Assembly: GCF_001522545.3 (NCBI RefSeq)
Contig: NC_031795.1
Location: forward strand, 6,316,172 to 6,380,171
Source of the DNA: Parus major
Taxonomy: Eukaryota > Chordata > Aves > Passeriformes > Paridae
DNA length: 64,000 nt
Direction: 5' to 3'
Position numbers and translations under genes: made by a program. This document shows, in pieces, positions 36,901-56,476 of the stretch. Numbering within the stretch: position 1 is the first letter of the stretch; the number at the start of each line of letters is the position of its first letter. Under the pieces are notes generated by a model that had not been told where the DNA came from, ran no database searches, and saw nothing but the letters and a program-made list of their open reading frames with translations.

Positions 36901-39900
36901 GGAATGGCAGTTCTGAGATTTTCTGTAAATAATTTCTCCTGCTTTCAGAGCCTGCTTGAAATATTTCTCAGCATCCACAATGGTTGTTGCTTCTTCCTCA
37001 GCCAGGAGGACATATGCAGTAGCACAACTGAAATAAGAGAAAAAACTACCAGTTATTTTGAGAGAGGGAGTTTACTACATTTAATAAGTATTAGAAGTAT
37101 TAGAAATGGGCAAGATTCACTTATGTTTAAGATGCAAGCATTGACAATATTAAAATTCCAAAATACTGATTTGAGTTCAAAGGGGGATTGACAGGAAAAA
37201 AGAAACCTTTTCTATTTTACAGAAAAAAACACACATACCCCTCTCATCTGGACAAAAAGCAAAGGAAAAATTGTAAAAGCAAGTTAAAATATTTTCCTTG
37301 AAACTGTAAAAATGGTCAATAATTGTCAGGAAAGCGGATCACAGTTGTGGATGAAGTTCTTTGGTTTATGCTACAGAGTAGTTTTAAATCCTTTACAGGA
37401 GTGGCATCTGTGAATTCCAAATACAGTTCTACCACAATGCCACCTCTGAAACACATTATCTTATATTCAATTAAGACCATCCTATACCTGAATAAGATTC
37501 CTCATTTGTTATTGCCAGTAATACAACAATTTAAGAAAGAAGCAGCACAAAAGATGTTTTTAGTGTAACAGTTCAGGGCAATTTACACCCCATGTGCAAT
37601 TCCCATTCCAAAGAGTCCCCCTTAAGCATTTAGAACTTTGCTAAAAGTGAATTATTAGATGAAGAAACTGATAGTATGCTTAGTATCCTTCTACTTAATG
37701 CTTCACACTAGAAATACAGCAACTAAACTTATAAACTTACTCATTGTTCAACTCTAGAGCTTGATACGCTGCTTTAATCCGGGCCTGCGGGTTCCTCTCT
37801 CGCCACGCTTTCTGCATAACTGTAACAAAAACATGGAAATGCTGGTGAGGGACATGGACCTGGGAGCCAGTGGACACAACACTGGCTGCTTAGAGCCAGC
37901 TCTAGTTATCATTCCCTTCCAGTCTGAAAATTCCTGTTTGCTGTATGATTGTTGTAAGCAAGAACAAACAAGTGTTTTAATTTCAGGCTGTTTCTACCAC
38001 AAGCATCAAATTCATGCAACAGCTCATTACGCCCCAAACTTAGCTTAAAAAACCAACAACAGTGAGGAAGATTCCTCACTGACCATTTCAGAACTCCTAC
38101 ATGGACCACAGAAACAGCTTACATAACCAGGCAGATGTACATTTTCTAAATTGCTACAGACTTTTGGAAACATTTCCCAAGATTTGCTGGAAGCTTGGCA
38201 GGAGCAACTGTTAAACACAGGTTCTTGCACAGACCTGCACAGAACTTTAATTTTAGCTTTCAAACAGAACTTCAAAGAAAACAGCGATGGAGTAAGGGGT
38301 ATCTTGCAGTGGTATCCACACAGGTCGAGTTTTGTACTTGAAGTTGGCCAGAGCAGCTCTAGCTGCCCCTGGCAGTGTCCAAGGCCAGGCTGGATGGGGC
38401 TTGGAGCAGCCTGGGATAGCAGAAGCTGTCCCTGCCCAGGGCAGGAGGTGGAGCTGGGTGAGCTTTAAGGGCCCTTCCAACACAAAGCGTTCTGGGATTC
38501 TGTTCCATGATTAGTTTTAGACAACTGTCAGATCATAAACAACTTCATTTTAAATTTACAAAGCACATTTGGGTGGCATCACATGGCAAAGCCAATTCAA
38601 GATACACATTTATCAGCTTACCAGAAAGTGCTCAAGGGAACAAGTAAAAAGGGTGAAATCCATTCGGAAGTGTCCTTTGAACTACAACTTGAATTTAAAA
38701 TTATTTCACTGCAATGACTATAAACCCCTCTCCACCATGCTTCCATTCAGTAAAAACTGGAAAACACAAACTGAAAACCACCTTCCAGGAAAACAACACG
38801 CTCAGAGCTACCATTTTCTATGCAGGATTATTAACTTTCACACTAAAAACCAGTTCTGAAAGAACTCCAAAAACTTATGTTCGTGGAGTTCTATATCTGG
38901 CCTATCTCAAGGATGATAAGGAAACTGAAGAATCTATACATGTTTCTCTTGGAACAAAACCTCCTACTGTCAAGCAAGAATAACGTGGAAAAATATTTGA
39001 GTTTTCTTTCGGAAACAAAATATTAGTCTTGGCTCAGCAAGCGAGACAATTCACTCCCTTTTGTGAAATAAAAACATATCTTTCATATCAAACATGTCAC
39101 AGCCAGCTGACAAGGAACACCTCCGGAATGTGACAAATTGACAATAATTCACACCCACACTGACAATAACCAGGTAAAGAACATTTTCTGCACTGAATGT
39201 GGAGCACAAGGAAAAAAATCTGGAGACTGCACTCATTACTGCATTCATTACTAAGGTTTAAATAAGACCACATTTTGGCTGCTGAGAATATAATCCAGGT
39301 TTGCAATATTGTGTTAATCATTTGAAATGTGTGAGATCTTTAAAAAGTCAGGACCCTGACAGCACTTAAGTAGTAGAGAGTGCACAACATAAAACAACAT
39401 CTTTCCACTAAATTTCACTAAACACTAAATTTCAAGGCCAGGTTAGAGGGGGCTTGAAGCAGCCTGGTCTAGTGCAAGGTGTCCTTGCCCATGGCAGGGG
39501 GTGTAACAGGATTAGCTTGAAGGTCCCTCCCAACCCAAACTGCTCTCTGATCCTCTACATCTATTAAACCTCTTTAGAACCTGAGAAATGCTATACTAAA
39601 TATTTGACACAGTAGCTTGCACTACTTTGGAGTTCACTAAAAACACACTTTTCACTGTCCAGACATCACTACCTGTGTCTGAAGGCCGAAGGGCATCCGT
39701 GTCACACGTGAAGAAGGTTTGATGATCTTGAGCAGACAAATTCATGTCATAGTAAGTAAGAGGCTCCTTCCCAGTCACCCACATGTACCTAAAACAGTAG
39801 AAATTTCAGTAAGAGGCATTCCTAGTAATTAGCAATGCTGATACCACAGGGATAGCTGATGTGCCTAGTGCAGAAAATCTGTAATAAAAGACTAAACCTA

Positions 39901-42900
39901 CTAACACCAAGTTTCAAGTACTATTGTTCAGAAATCTATAAAGTTGTAAACAATTTGGGAACTGGCTTCCTAGAAAGCAGCTTTTCCCATGAAGTAACAC
40001 TAGGAGACTTAAAATACAGCTTAATAAAAGAGAATTTAGATTGAGAATCACTGTCTCAACCTCTGAAAAAAGATTTTTTCCTACATTACTCTAAAAAAAA
40101 ATGCTACAGTAATACTTTTGTTCATAACACTGAAACTGCCAAAGCTTGGCTTGGTGCCTTTTAAACACAGGATTGGTATCAATCACCCCTATAACCTTGC
40201 AGGTCTGCAGCTGTCTCCTGACATTATCAGTGCAAGCTCAGTGAGGAAGTCATGTGCATGCCCCCGATTAAATTTAAAAATAAGCAGTGGAAAGCAAGAT
40301 AATTAATACCTGCTATACTCTGCCCCTCTGAAAAGATTGAGAGGATTTCGCCACACTTTGCACTCTGAGAAATAAAAAAAAAGTACTTTTTAAATTAAAA
40401 GCACGGGAAATATTATCTTGATGTTAAAATGCAGTAATGCAAAAGCAGTTGTTCTTTGAAAAACTACTTTAATTTTATTATTATGCAATCATCATCTTCA
40501 TAAACTTCTGCTATTCCATAAATATAATATTCCATTTTTGCTCTCCAAAATTGCTGGGGTACAAAAGCACAGGGAGGGAAGATTAAGCAATGCATGTACA
40601 CTCATGCAATATTTACCTTGCACATATTTAGAATAGTAAATAACTAATGTTACTGAAACAGTTTTAGCTAAATGTATAATATTTTCTAAATCATATTTTT
40701 AACAATGAATGGTTTAGAGTAAAAAAACATTAGTATATTTTTATTAATACTGACAAAACACTCTAAGATGCAGATTTTGTCCAGTTTTAACAAGCACTAA
40801 TGCACAGCCAAAGCCATTAAAAGCCATCTGGAAGCTTAAGGAAAGCTCCTGGGACGCATCAGGAATCACCTGGCATGTTCTGCCTGCTGGTCTCATTCTC
40901 CCCCGCTGAGAAAGCTGCTGGGGCTGGGGGGCTGTTCTCTGCACCCCCAATGAGGGGCCTCAAATGGCTCACAGAAACCTGCTCAATGAAAGATGTGCCA
41001 TATTTTCGGAAGTGCCACCACTCAAACACCTGTCACAGGAGAAAAAAGCACCAGGAATTTCCTTAGATGACACCCTCCCAGCAAACACGAGGGATGAAGA
41101 GTGTTCACAGCGAGCACATCCCCTTGCAAATGATCAGGGATGGAACTTATCTCCACACAGAGTAACACTAATGACCTGGTTTGGCCTGTCTTGTCATGCA
41201 GGATCACTCAGAACATGAAAGAGATTGGGAAAAAAACATCAAAATTTTAGTCAAATGTTATGTTCCTCCCTCCTCAGGTCATTAGGGTAACTCATAAACC
41301 CTTTTAGAAGTGCCTGTATAGGGAAACTGGAAACAGAGGCAAAAAAACATGATATCCTCTTTTACTGGAGAGAATACTTCAAGCTGTAGCCCAACCTGTA
41401 GTACCATATTAGTAGTATTTAACACAGGTGTAGTTCTTTCATTTCACAAAAATAATCTAGAAGAATAAAGGATAAAATGGCCCATTAAACAGAAATTCTA
41501 ACCAGAAAGAGAGAGGCTAACAAAGAGATATGGCTAAGTTATCAGCAATGACAGTCACTTAGCAGAAATTTTGGGCCAAAAATATTACCATCTCTTCCTG
41601 AAGCAATTAAAAAAATACCTGCATATCATAAGCCCTCAAGGACTACACCAAACTGTCAGCCCTGGACCAATCTGGATCCCGTGCCTGGATCAGGTACTGC
41701 ACTCCTCTCTCTGGTGACCAGTGACAGAGGAGCAGCTGAAGCTGTGTCAGTGGAGCTAAACCATTCTGGCTCTCTGCACAAGTTATTTTCTCAGACTCAT
41801 CAGTCCCAATACACACACAGCAAACAGGTTGCAACAATACATCAGAGAAGTTCCTTCCCAGCACAAAGGCACCCTCTAGAGTCTGATATTCATTCCCTTT
41901 ACCCCTCATAAAGTCATCTGGGACACGCTAAAGTTGTTTGAAAAAAAGAAGTGGACTACTTACAAATATCAGTCCAGATATAAAAGATGAAGTTACTGTA
42001 AGGGCAAAGTAGAATTTTGGAGTCAAAGTGCTTAAGAACACAGTCACTGTTAAGAGAAACAAAACCAAAGACTTAATAAGTAGAACTGAAAAACAAAAAT
42101 AGCTTGTCATGCAAATATATAGTATACTATAGCCCTAGTAGCTTTATAATGCTACACTGCTATGGGAATCCTCACCACTTATTATTTTGTTTGTATCTAC
42201 CTGAGACAATTTTTACATCCAGCTAAAAAAAAAAAAAAATCACTGTACATTTCTAGACAAAGTCTTTATGGTTTCACCCATGTGGCTGGTGGACCACAAC
42301 AAGCCAATTTAATGTATTACTTCACTTTAAGACATCTGTTTTGATGCAAATTCAGTGTTAACATACACTTCCCACAGACCTCTCCGTCCTGATATCAAGA
42401 CAACAATGCAGGGAATGCAATTACCTAGTGGTGCTCTGACCATGGTTTGGAGTCAAACTGCACATCAGCCTTGTCACCTGGCAGCAGCTGGAAAGGGCCA
42501 GGGCAGGGCTGCAGCTGACAGACCCAGGGGGGAGCACATGGCAGTGCCTTGGCTGCTTTCGGCTGCCCAGTCCTCAGCCGTGTCCCTAACCCTGGAGTTA
42601 GGTGACAATGAGCTCAGTGTGTCACCGAGCAAAGCTGGGATGCACGACCAGCCCGTAGGCACCGCAGGGACAGACTCACAGAATCAGAATAATCATTCGT
42701 TTGGAAAACCCTCGTCAACAAGACCAGAGCACTGAGAGCCAGGTCCAGCTGTTCCCTGGGTACCACGAGGGGTGGGGACTCCACCACTTCTCTGGGCAGC
42801 CCATTCCAATGTCTGACACCCTTCCCATGAAGAAATTCCTCCTGATGTCCGACCTGAACTTTCCCTGACACAGGTGGAGGTCACTTTATCTTATCCTGTC

Positions 42901-43525
42901 CCTGTTCCCTGGGAGCAGAGCCTAATCCCCCCTGGCTGTCCCTTCCTGTCAGGGAGTTGTAAAGAGCGAGAAGGGTCCCCCTGAGCCTCCTTTTCTGCAG
43001 GCTGAGCCCCTTTCCCAGCTCCCTCAGCTGCTCCTGGGGCTCCAGACCTTCCACAGATCCGTTTCCTGCTCTGGACACACTCCAGCCTCTCAACGTTCCT
43101 CCTGAATGGAAGGTCCCGGACCCGGCCACAGCACCTGCGGAGCCGCTCGCCAGCACCAAGCACAGAGGAACAATCCCTGCCCCGGTCCCGCTGGATGCAC
43201 TCCTCCCGATACAGCCCAGGATGCTCGGGGGGACCGGTCCGAGCCGAGCCTGCCCTGCCCGCACGCCCGGCTCCACACGAAGGGTCCACCCAGCGCGCCA
43301 TCCGCCCCTGCTGCCCTCACCGGCCGCCAGGCCGTCCCGGAGCCGCACCGGCACCCGCAGCACCGCGTACAGGAGCCCGAGCCCGGCGACCACGGCCAGG
43401 AGCCCGCGGGCCCAGGGCGTCGCAGCCCGCCGCCGCAGCTGCTCCCAACGCCGGAACGCCGAGGCCGCCCCAGGGCACGGCGGCCCCCGCCCGCTGCCAC
43501 CGCTGCCACCGCTGCCCTCCGCCAT
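21899..43525 (-). CDS. ST7L: ST7L, suppressor of tumorigenicity 7-like membrane protein (complete)
   Basis: Member of the ST7 family, multi-pass or membrane-anchored proteins of uncertain biochemical role. Coding exons, 5' to 3' on the minus strand: 43525-43321, 42046-41964, 41029-40870, 40364-40310, 39788-39673, 37819-37741, 37027-36873, 36755-36658, 36245-36131, 34411-34339, 33631-33529, 30468-30318, 30181-30089, 27508-27369, 21994-21899. All phases join, giving 573 aa against 575 for the human protein. Hydrophobic segments are near residues 39-57 and 69-98. Family blocks include [48 protein letters not shown] and [19 protein letters not shown]. The start at MAEGSGG matches the human MADRGG; an in-frame upstream ATG at 43567 is less likely. 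The last exon ([13 protein letters not shown] to HQLTLV) is separated by a 5.4-kb intron and resembles the ST7 C-terminus. It shares a promoter with CAPZA1. Confidence 0.95.
22408..22460 (-). mobile_element. CR1 LINE 3' stub
   Basis: AGAGAATCACAGAACTG, GTTTAGGTTGGAAGGGACC and TTAAAGATCAACTA on the plus strand are the reversed CR1 3' end. It lies in the last ST7L intron, sense with ST7L. Confidence 0.75.
23575..23731 (+). mobile_element. CR1 LINE 3' fragment in ST7L last intron
   Basis: Contains CAAGGCCAGGCTGGACAGGG, CAGCCTGGGATGGTGGGAGG, the AAGGTCCCTTTCCACCCAAA segment and a CCATGATTCTATG end. Plus orientation, antisense to ST7L. Confidence 0.9.
24262..24422 (-). mobile_element. CR1 LINE 3' fragment in ST7L last intron
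   Basis: Carries GTTTGGGTTGGAAGGGACCT, TTAAAGATCATCTCATTTC, GGGCAGGGACACCTTCCACT and CAAGCCCCCTCCAACGTGGC in reversed CR1 order. It is followed 130 bases on by a CTG repeat. Confidence 0.9.
24555..24578. repeat. CTG/CAG trinucleotide repeat, about 7-8 units
   Basis: A pure run of GCT units beside a GC-rich stretch (24480-24560), within the last ST7L intron. Short and non-coding. Confidence 0.9.
25355..25420 (-). mobile_element. CR1 LINE 3' stub
   Basis: CACAGAATCATAGAATGG, TGGAAGGGACCTTAAAAGTC and ATCTAGTTCCAACATCCCTG form the reversed CR1 3' terminus. Confidence 0.85.
27237..27508 (-). CDS. ST7L: Possible alternative ST7L 3' end: exon 14 read-through
   Basis: If the exon 14 donor at 27368 is not used, the frame continues for 44 codons from GCT GTA AGT (Ala-Val-Ser) to a stop at 27239-27237, and a minus-strand AATAAA lies at 27022-27017. 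Human ST7L has an isoform whose C-terminus, as I recall, begins AVSMIS after the same FAKA residues; this looks like the same read-through of a splice donor. The sequence supports the possibility only, not expression. Confidence 0.3.
33100..33182 (+). mobile_element. Degraded CR1 LINE tail in ST7L intron 11
   Basis: TTTAAGGTCACTTCCAACAC, AAACCATTCTGTGATTA and the preceding GGTGATGGAATGATGTATC match the CR1 plus-strand end with many changes. Confidence 0.65.
34152..34260. repeat. Intronic repeat copy A in ST7L intron 10 (pair with 35823-35926)
   Basis: Begins ATTTAGGCGTACCCAGGGAT and contains TTTACAGATTAGAAG. It aligns over about 105 bases with the copy at 35823-35926 in the neighbouring intron, roughly three quarters identical with small gaps by eye. 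Family unknown to me. Confidence 0.6.
35823..35926. repeat. Intronic repeat copy B in ST7L intron 9
   Basis: Begins ATTTAGGCATATCCAGGGAT and contains TTTACAGATTAGAACTTAAA. Same orientation as copy A, 1.67 kb apart, with ST7L exon 10 between them. It is either a local duplication or two members of an old dispersed repeat. Confidence 0.6.
36408..36524 (-). mobile_element. CR1 LINE 3' fragment in ST7L intron 8
   Basis: AAATCACACAATGGGCTGGG, AGAAGGGCAGGGACACCTCC and ACCAGACCAGGTTACTCAAA, then GCCCCATCCC, are in reversed CR1 order. Sense with ST7L. Confidence 0.85.
38346..38500 (+). mobile_element. CR1 LINE 3' fragment in ST7L intron 5
   Basis: GTCCAAGGCCAGGCTGGATG, GGAGCAGCCTGGGATAGCAG, GGGCAGGAGGTGGAGCTGG and GGGCCCTTCCAACACAAAGC, ending GGGATTCTG. 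Plus orientation, antisense to ST7L. Confidence 0.9.
39430..39556 (+). mobile_element. CR1 LINE 3' fragment in ST7L intron 5
   Basis: CAAGGCCAGGTTAGAGGGGG, GAAGCAGCCTGGTCTAGTGC, CATGGCAGGGGGTGTAACAG and GGTCCCTCCCAACCCAAAC follow CR1 order. It ends about 120 bases beyond the donor of exon 5 in plus coordinates. Confidence 0.9.
42674..43230 (-). mobile_element. Longer CR1 LINE fragment in ST7L intron 1, beside the CpG-rich promoter
   Basis: Starts with ACTCACAGAATCAGAATAAT, continues through TTGGAAAACCCTCGTC, CCATTCCAATGTCTGACACC, AAGAAATTCCTCCTGATGTC and CTGCAGGCTGAGCCCCTTTC, and ends with CAGCCCAGGATGCTC-like sequence. At about 550 bases it is the longest CR1 copy here, in the same sense as ST7L. 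Its far end is within about 90 bases of the ST7L exon 1 donor, and this part has become GC- and CpG-rich like the promoter. Confidence 0.85.
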
Positions 43526-44121
43526 CACGGCCCACAGGGCACGCCGGGACAGGGGCGGGACAAGCACCGGGGCGGGGCTCCGCCAGCGCGGGCAGCCTGT
43601 TCGCCGACCCCATCATCACCACTCCAGCGTGAAGCACGGACCGATCGTTCCCCACACCGCAGCCAGCACTCCCGGAGGCTCTGGGACGCGGCAGGTCGGC
43701 CACCCCCGTGTTCCCGCTAGCGAACAACCTGCCCGTTGCTATGATGGTGGCAGCACAGCGTCTACCCGCAGCTAAGATGGCGGCAGCCGCGTTTCCGGTC
43801 TACAGACCCGACCGTCTCAGCCCACGGGGGAACGCCGGGACAGGGCCGGGACGACCACGGCGAGGCTCCTCCAGCGTAGGCAGCCAGTTCATCGAGTCCA
43901 TCACCGCTGCTCCGCCCGAGAATATCCCACACGATGACCGGGAGCCCCGACGGCTCTGGGAGGCGGCGCCTTTGTCAGCCGGTGCCGCGAGAACCCACCC
44001 GTTTCTATGATGGCGGCCGCGCAGCGTCTGCCCACAGCTAAGATGGCGCCAGCAGCGCAGTCCGCCCGCCGCCCGCCGCTCCCGACATGCACTGCGCGGG
44101 GCCGGGCACACAGCTGCCAAG
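43526..44121. promoter_or_regulatory. Bidirectional CpG-rich promoter between ST7L and CAPZA1, with internal duplication
   Basis: 596 bases separate the two start codons of divergently transcribed genes. The interval is CpG-rich with no TATA box, and contains AAGATGGCGG-type (YY1-like) motifs at 43774-43783, 44040-44050 (variant ending CGCC) and 44119-44128, the last overlapping the CAPZA1 start codon. Two diverged copies of one module occupy about 43530-43795 and 43818-44060. Each runs from a CGCCGGGACAGGG element through CCAGCG, a GGCTCTGGGA element and CTATGATGG to CAGCTAAGATGG. Human ST7L and CAPZA1 are also arranged head to head. Confidence 0.8.
43530..44060. repeat. Diverged tandem duplication (two copies of about 250-265 bp)
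   Basis: Matched landmarks: ACGCCGGGA at 43541 and 43832 (offset 291), and ATGATGG at 43741 and 44007 (offset 266). Shared blocks include CCGGGACAGGG, CCAGCG-GGCAGCC, GGCTCTGGGA and CAGCGTCT-CCC-CAGCTAAGATGG. Reverse-strand translations of both copies also resemble each other (for example LPALAEPR and LPTLEEPR). The offsets show 25 bases of net length change. Confidence 0.8.
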
Positions 44122-53805
<9,684 letters not shown>

Positions 53806-54626
53806 TGCAGAAACAAGGAGGTGGATGAAACATTCGTGTGCAAAAAAACAAATGTGGTCCTATGCCAAGTAGATGGTTTCTAAACCAGAGCAGCATTTTT
53901 TTAGGGCTTTCAAAGTTAACAGGTTTTCTAGCCTGAGAGGGAACCATGGAACAAATAGATGTCTTTGTGTTTTGTGTTTCCTGCCACATAAACTTCCTGT
54001 TGTAGCTGCATTTAATAGGTCATTTAAATTCAGCCATTCATGGCTCAGAAATATGGCTGTTTTCAGTCACTGGCTGGAAAACTTCCTAGCTGGAAAAGCC
54101 CTATTATTACCCCAGGAGAAGGTGCAGAGCGTTCCCTTCACCTGTATCCAGCACTCCAGGTATCCAGTAAGTTTGTCAAACCTGCCAAGAGCTCACGGCG
54201 CTGCAAGACACAGTAAGTGTAAGACAGTGAGTCCTTGTGTGTCCTTATTCCCAACCTCCACAAAGCAGATGCCTGCAGGGTTAGATTTTAGAATCTAAGG
54301 AAATGAGAAAATGAGTTTACAGGATCCTTTACAGAATTCCCTACTGACCTAGCTCTTCCAGGGATGTAACTTTTTTTTTTTTTAATCTGAAGGTTTGAGC
54401 CATGTTCCCTAAAAGTGAACATCTTTGTTCTCCCCTCCCTCGTGTCCGTACGGTTACCAGACATCTGCATTTTTACAGAACTACAAGATGAGTCACTGCT
54501 GATCCACAAGGGCTGGATGGTGATTAAAAATGCAAATGTCTACAGAATAGTAGGTATGTTGTGCTTTAATGCTTTGTGGCAGGCTCATAGATTTGTATCA
54601 CAGGTGTATGGATGAATAGTGTACAA

Positions 54627-54636
54627 AATAAATAAA
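54627..54636 (+). terminator. CAPZA1 poly(A) signal, proximal
   Basis: AAATAAATAAAC contains two overlapping AATAAA hexamers 0.82 kb after the CAPZA1 stop. Confidence 0.5.
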
Positions 54637-55363
54637 CTTGCACCAAAGTGAAAGAAAAAATCCTTTCCATTTGTCTCAGTTGTGGACAGTTGTCGCTAAA
54701 GGACACAAAATGATTCACATGACCACTCTCAGTGTCAGAACAAAAACCCATGACTTTATTCTCTGACTCCAGCATTTATAGATTCTCAGCAATGACCAGG
54801 GATTGGATAATTAAGTTATCACCTTCCCAAGCACACTGGTCATGCGAAACGTCCATCAAAAGACGTTTCTTAGAAGGAATGTGATAAACAACTTATGTTT
54901 ACAGGATTTTCATGGGAAAGTAATTAAAACTATGAAAACAAGGGCTTTTAAGAAGGCTTAATTTTCAGGGCAACAGTTTCTTGTCATGCTTAGAGGGGAT
55001 TTTGGATGAATCTCTTCTACATGCTTGTTCTGCTTTACTATTTTGCCCCTCTAATATCAAAATAGCAGTCATAACAGTTTCTCTGAAGGGCAGGATGAAG
55101 AGATACCCATTTCTCAGATCTTGGAACGTGGATTCACTAGAAAGTGAACCTCCTTTGGGGAACTCTCTGCTTTGTTTGCACTTGGTTATCACTGGGCGCC
55201 TTGCAGGTTCTGGTTTTTAAACTGACTCCTGTGTTCTTGTTTTTAAATACACAAAGGAAAAAAAGGCTTGGGAAGAGAGGGGTGGGGTTGCCTGTGCATT
55301 ACACGTCAGGTTTTGCACAGCAACACCACAAAATAAGTGTCTATGCTTTGTGAGTTTTATCTA

Positions 55364-55369
55364 AATAAA
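55364..55369 (+). terminator. CAPZA1 poly(A) signal, distal candidate
   Basis: AATAAA followed by TGTATTTGTATTTG, a plausible downstream GU-rich element. Confidence 0.5.
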
Positions 55370-55509
55370 ATGTATTTGTATTTGCTGCTGAGACTGACAG
55401 TTCATCCCTCAGGCATCTGTATCAACTAGTCTAGTGCAAATACACCAGTGTTTGTTTAAAGCCATTTGTGTCTGTTCTTTCCTGGTCTCACTCCTGTTAA
55501 TTCCTGAAG

Positions 55510-55638
55510 GCTTGGAAGTGGTGGAGTCACCGTCCCTGAAACTGTTCAAAAACGTGAATGTGGCCCTTGAGGATATGGTTTAGTGGTGCTGGGTTCATGG
55601 CTGGACTTCAATGATCTCAAAGCTCTTTTCTAACCTTA
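55510..55638 (+). mobile_element. CR1 LINE fragment between CAPZA1 and MOV10
   Basis: GTGGTGGAGTCACCGTCCCT, GGATATGGTTTAGTGGTGC, CATGGCTGGACTTCAATGAT and CTCTTTTCTAACCTT follow CR1 order on the plus strand, with a truncated 3' end. Confidence 0.85.
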
Positions 55639-56352
55639 GCAGTTCCGCAAGAAAGGCAGCGTTTGTATCACTCCAAACCCATGGGTGATGCTCCCACCCT
55701 GGTATACAGACATGGCAACTGAAGAGCTGAGCTTCCAAATTAAAATAAAAACAATCACAGAGCTTTAAAGCAACTCCTCACCCTGGAAAAAAGGCAGCAA
55801 GGAGGTAATTCCACTCATCCTCAGGGTCTTGCTGTAACGTTTACCTCAGACACTCCTGGTTGTGTCCTACACAAGACAAAGCAGGGCTTTTTGGAGGTTT
55901 GCACAGTGCTGTGCGAGGAGCTACTCAAGGACAGTTTGTTAAGAGGGTCGTCCCTGCAGCAGCACCCAGGGAGATGAAAGGTTGTGTGAGCCTCAGGTGC
56001 TGTGGGCTGCGGCCCTGGACACATCCAGGAAATCGCTGCAGCAATTCCAGGAATGTGAAGCTGAAGTAGGGCCCAAGATAAGACTGCACACAGCACAGCT
56101 TTTATCTGCCTCAAGGCTAGCCTTCTCCAGCTCCTTGGCTATACTGGAAGCAGTTCACCGCCAGGGTTCCAGCCTTAAGAGCGTTTCTATCTCTTTGTCC
56201 TTCTCCAAATCTTTAGCTAATCATCCTTTAGGCGGACTCGTTCCCTTCCTGCCTCCTGGCCCTTCTCCCCCACCAGCCTTCTCTACAGCAGGCTCTGCTG
56301 TCCAGCTGCCAGCTCCTCGATCCGGGCAGGCAGGTCTGCACTGCTCAGCTCC

Positions 56353-56370
56353 TTTCGCTTTCGTTTCTCC
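56353..56370. promoter_or_regulatory. ISRE/IRF-like element upstream of MOV10
   Basis: TTTCGCTTTCGTTTCTCC contains TTTCNNTTTC followed by another TTTC (GAAA repeats on the minus strand), matching the interferon-stimulated response element core. It lies 107-124 bases before the MOV10 start codon. MOV10 is a known interferon-inducible antiviral factor in mammals, so the site and position make sense; use is inferred. Confidence 0.55.
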
Positions 56371-56392
56371 CTGCGCCACCAGCCCGGGGTCA

Positions 56393-56420
56393 GTCCAGCC
56401 CAGCCCAGCCCAGCCCAGCC
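56393..56420. repeat. CCCAG pentanucleotide tract
   Basis: CAGTCCAGCCCAGCCCAGCC continuing for about 28 bases, 57 bases before the MOV10 start codon. The same unit flanks the assembly gap at 5363-5501. Confidence 0.9.
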
Positions 56421-56476
56421 TGGATTGATCTGGCACTCCTCGACACGGCACCATCTCGGCTCAGCTGGGCTCAAGC

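Larger units (their letters stand above)
53806..55505 (+). other. CAPZA1: CAPZA1 3'UTR and downstream flank
   Basis: AT-rich, with no further reading frame I can support. Canonical poly(A) signals on the plus strand are overlapping AATAAA hexamers at 54627-54632 and 54631-54636, and AATAAA at 55364-55369 followed by T/G-rich sequence. This allows a short (about 0.85 kb) and a long (about 1.6 kb) 3'UTR. Confidence 0.55.
55640..56476 (+). promoter_or_regulatory. MOV10: MOV10 5' flank and promoter region
   Basis: Runs up to the MOV10 start codon and becomes GC-rich after about 56220. It holds an ISRE-like site (56353-56370) and a CCCAG pentanucleotide tract (56393-56420). There is no obvious TATA box near the start. 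A transcription start cannot be fixed from sequence alone. Confidence 0.5.

Noticed and set aside
41640..41790. Possible reversed CR1 fragment (GGTGACCAGTGACAGAGGAG)
   Set aside because: Similarity is too weak by eye and the diagnostic 3' end is missing.
43106..43775. Several 145-228 codon frames on both strands in the ST7L/CAPZA1 promoter
   Set aside because: CpG-rich sequence lacks stops. Only ST7L exon 1 (43321-43525) is supported by homology and splice phase.
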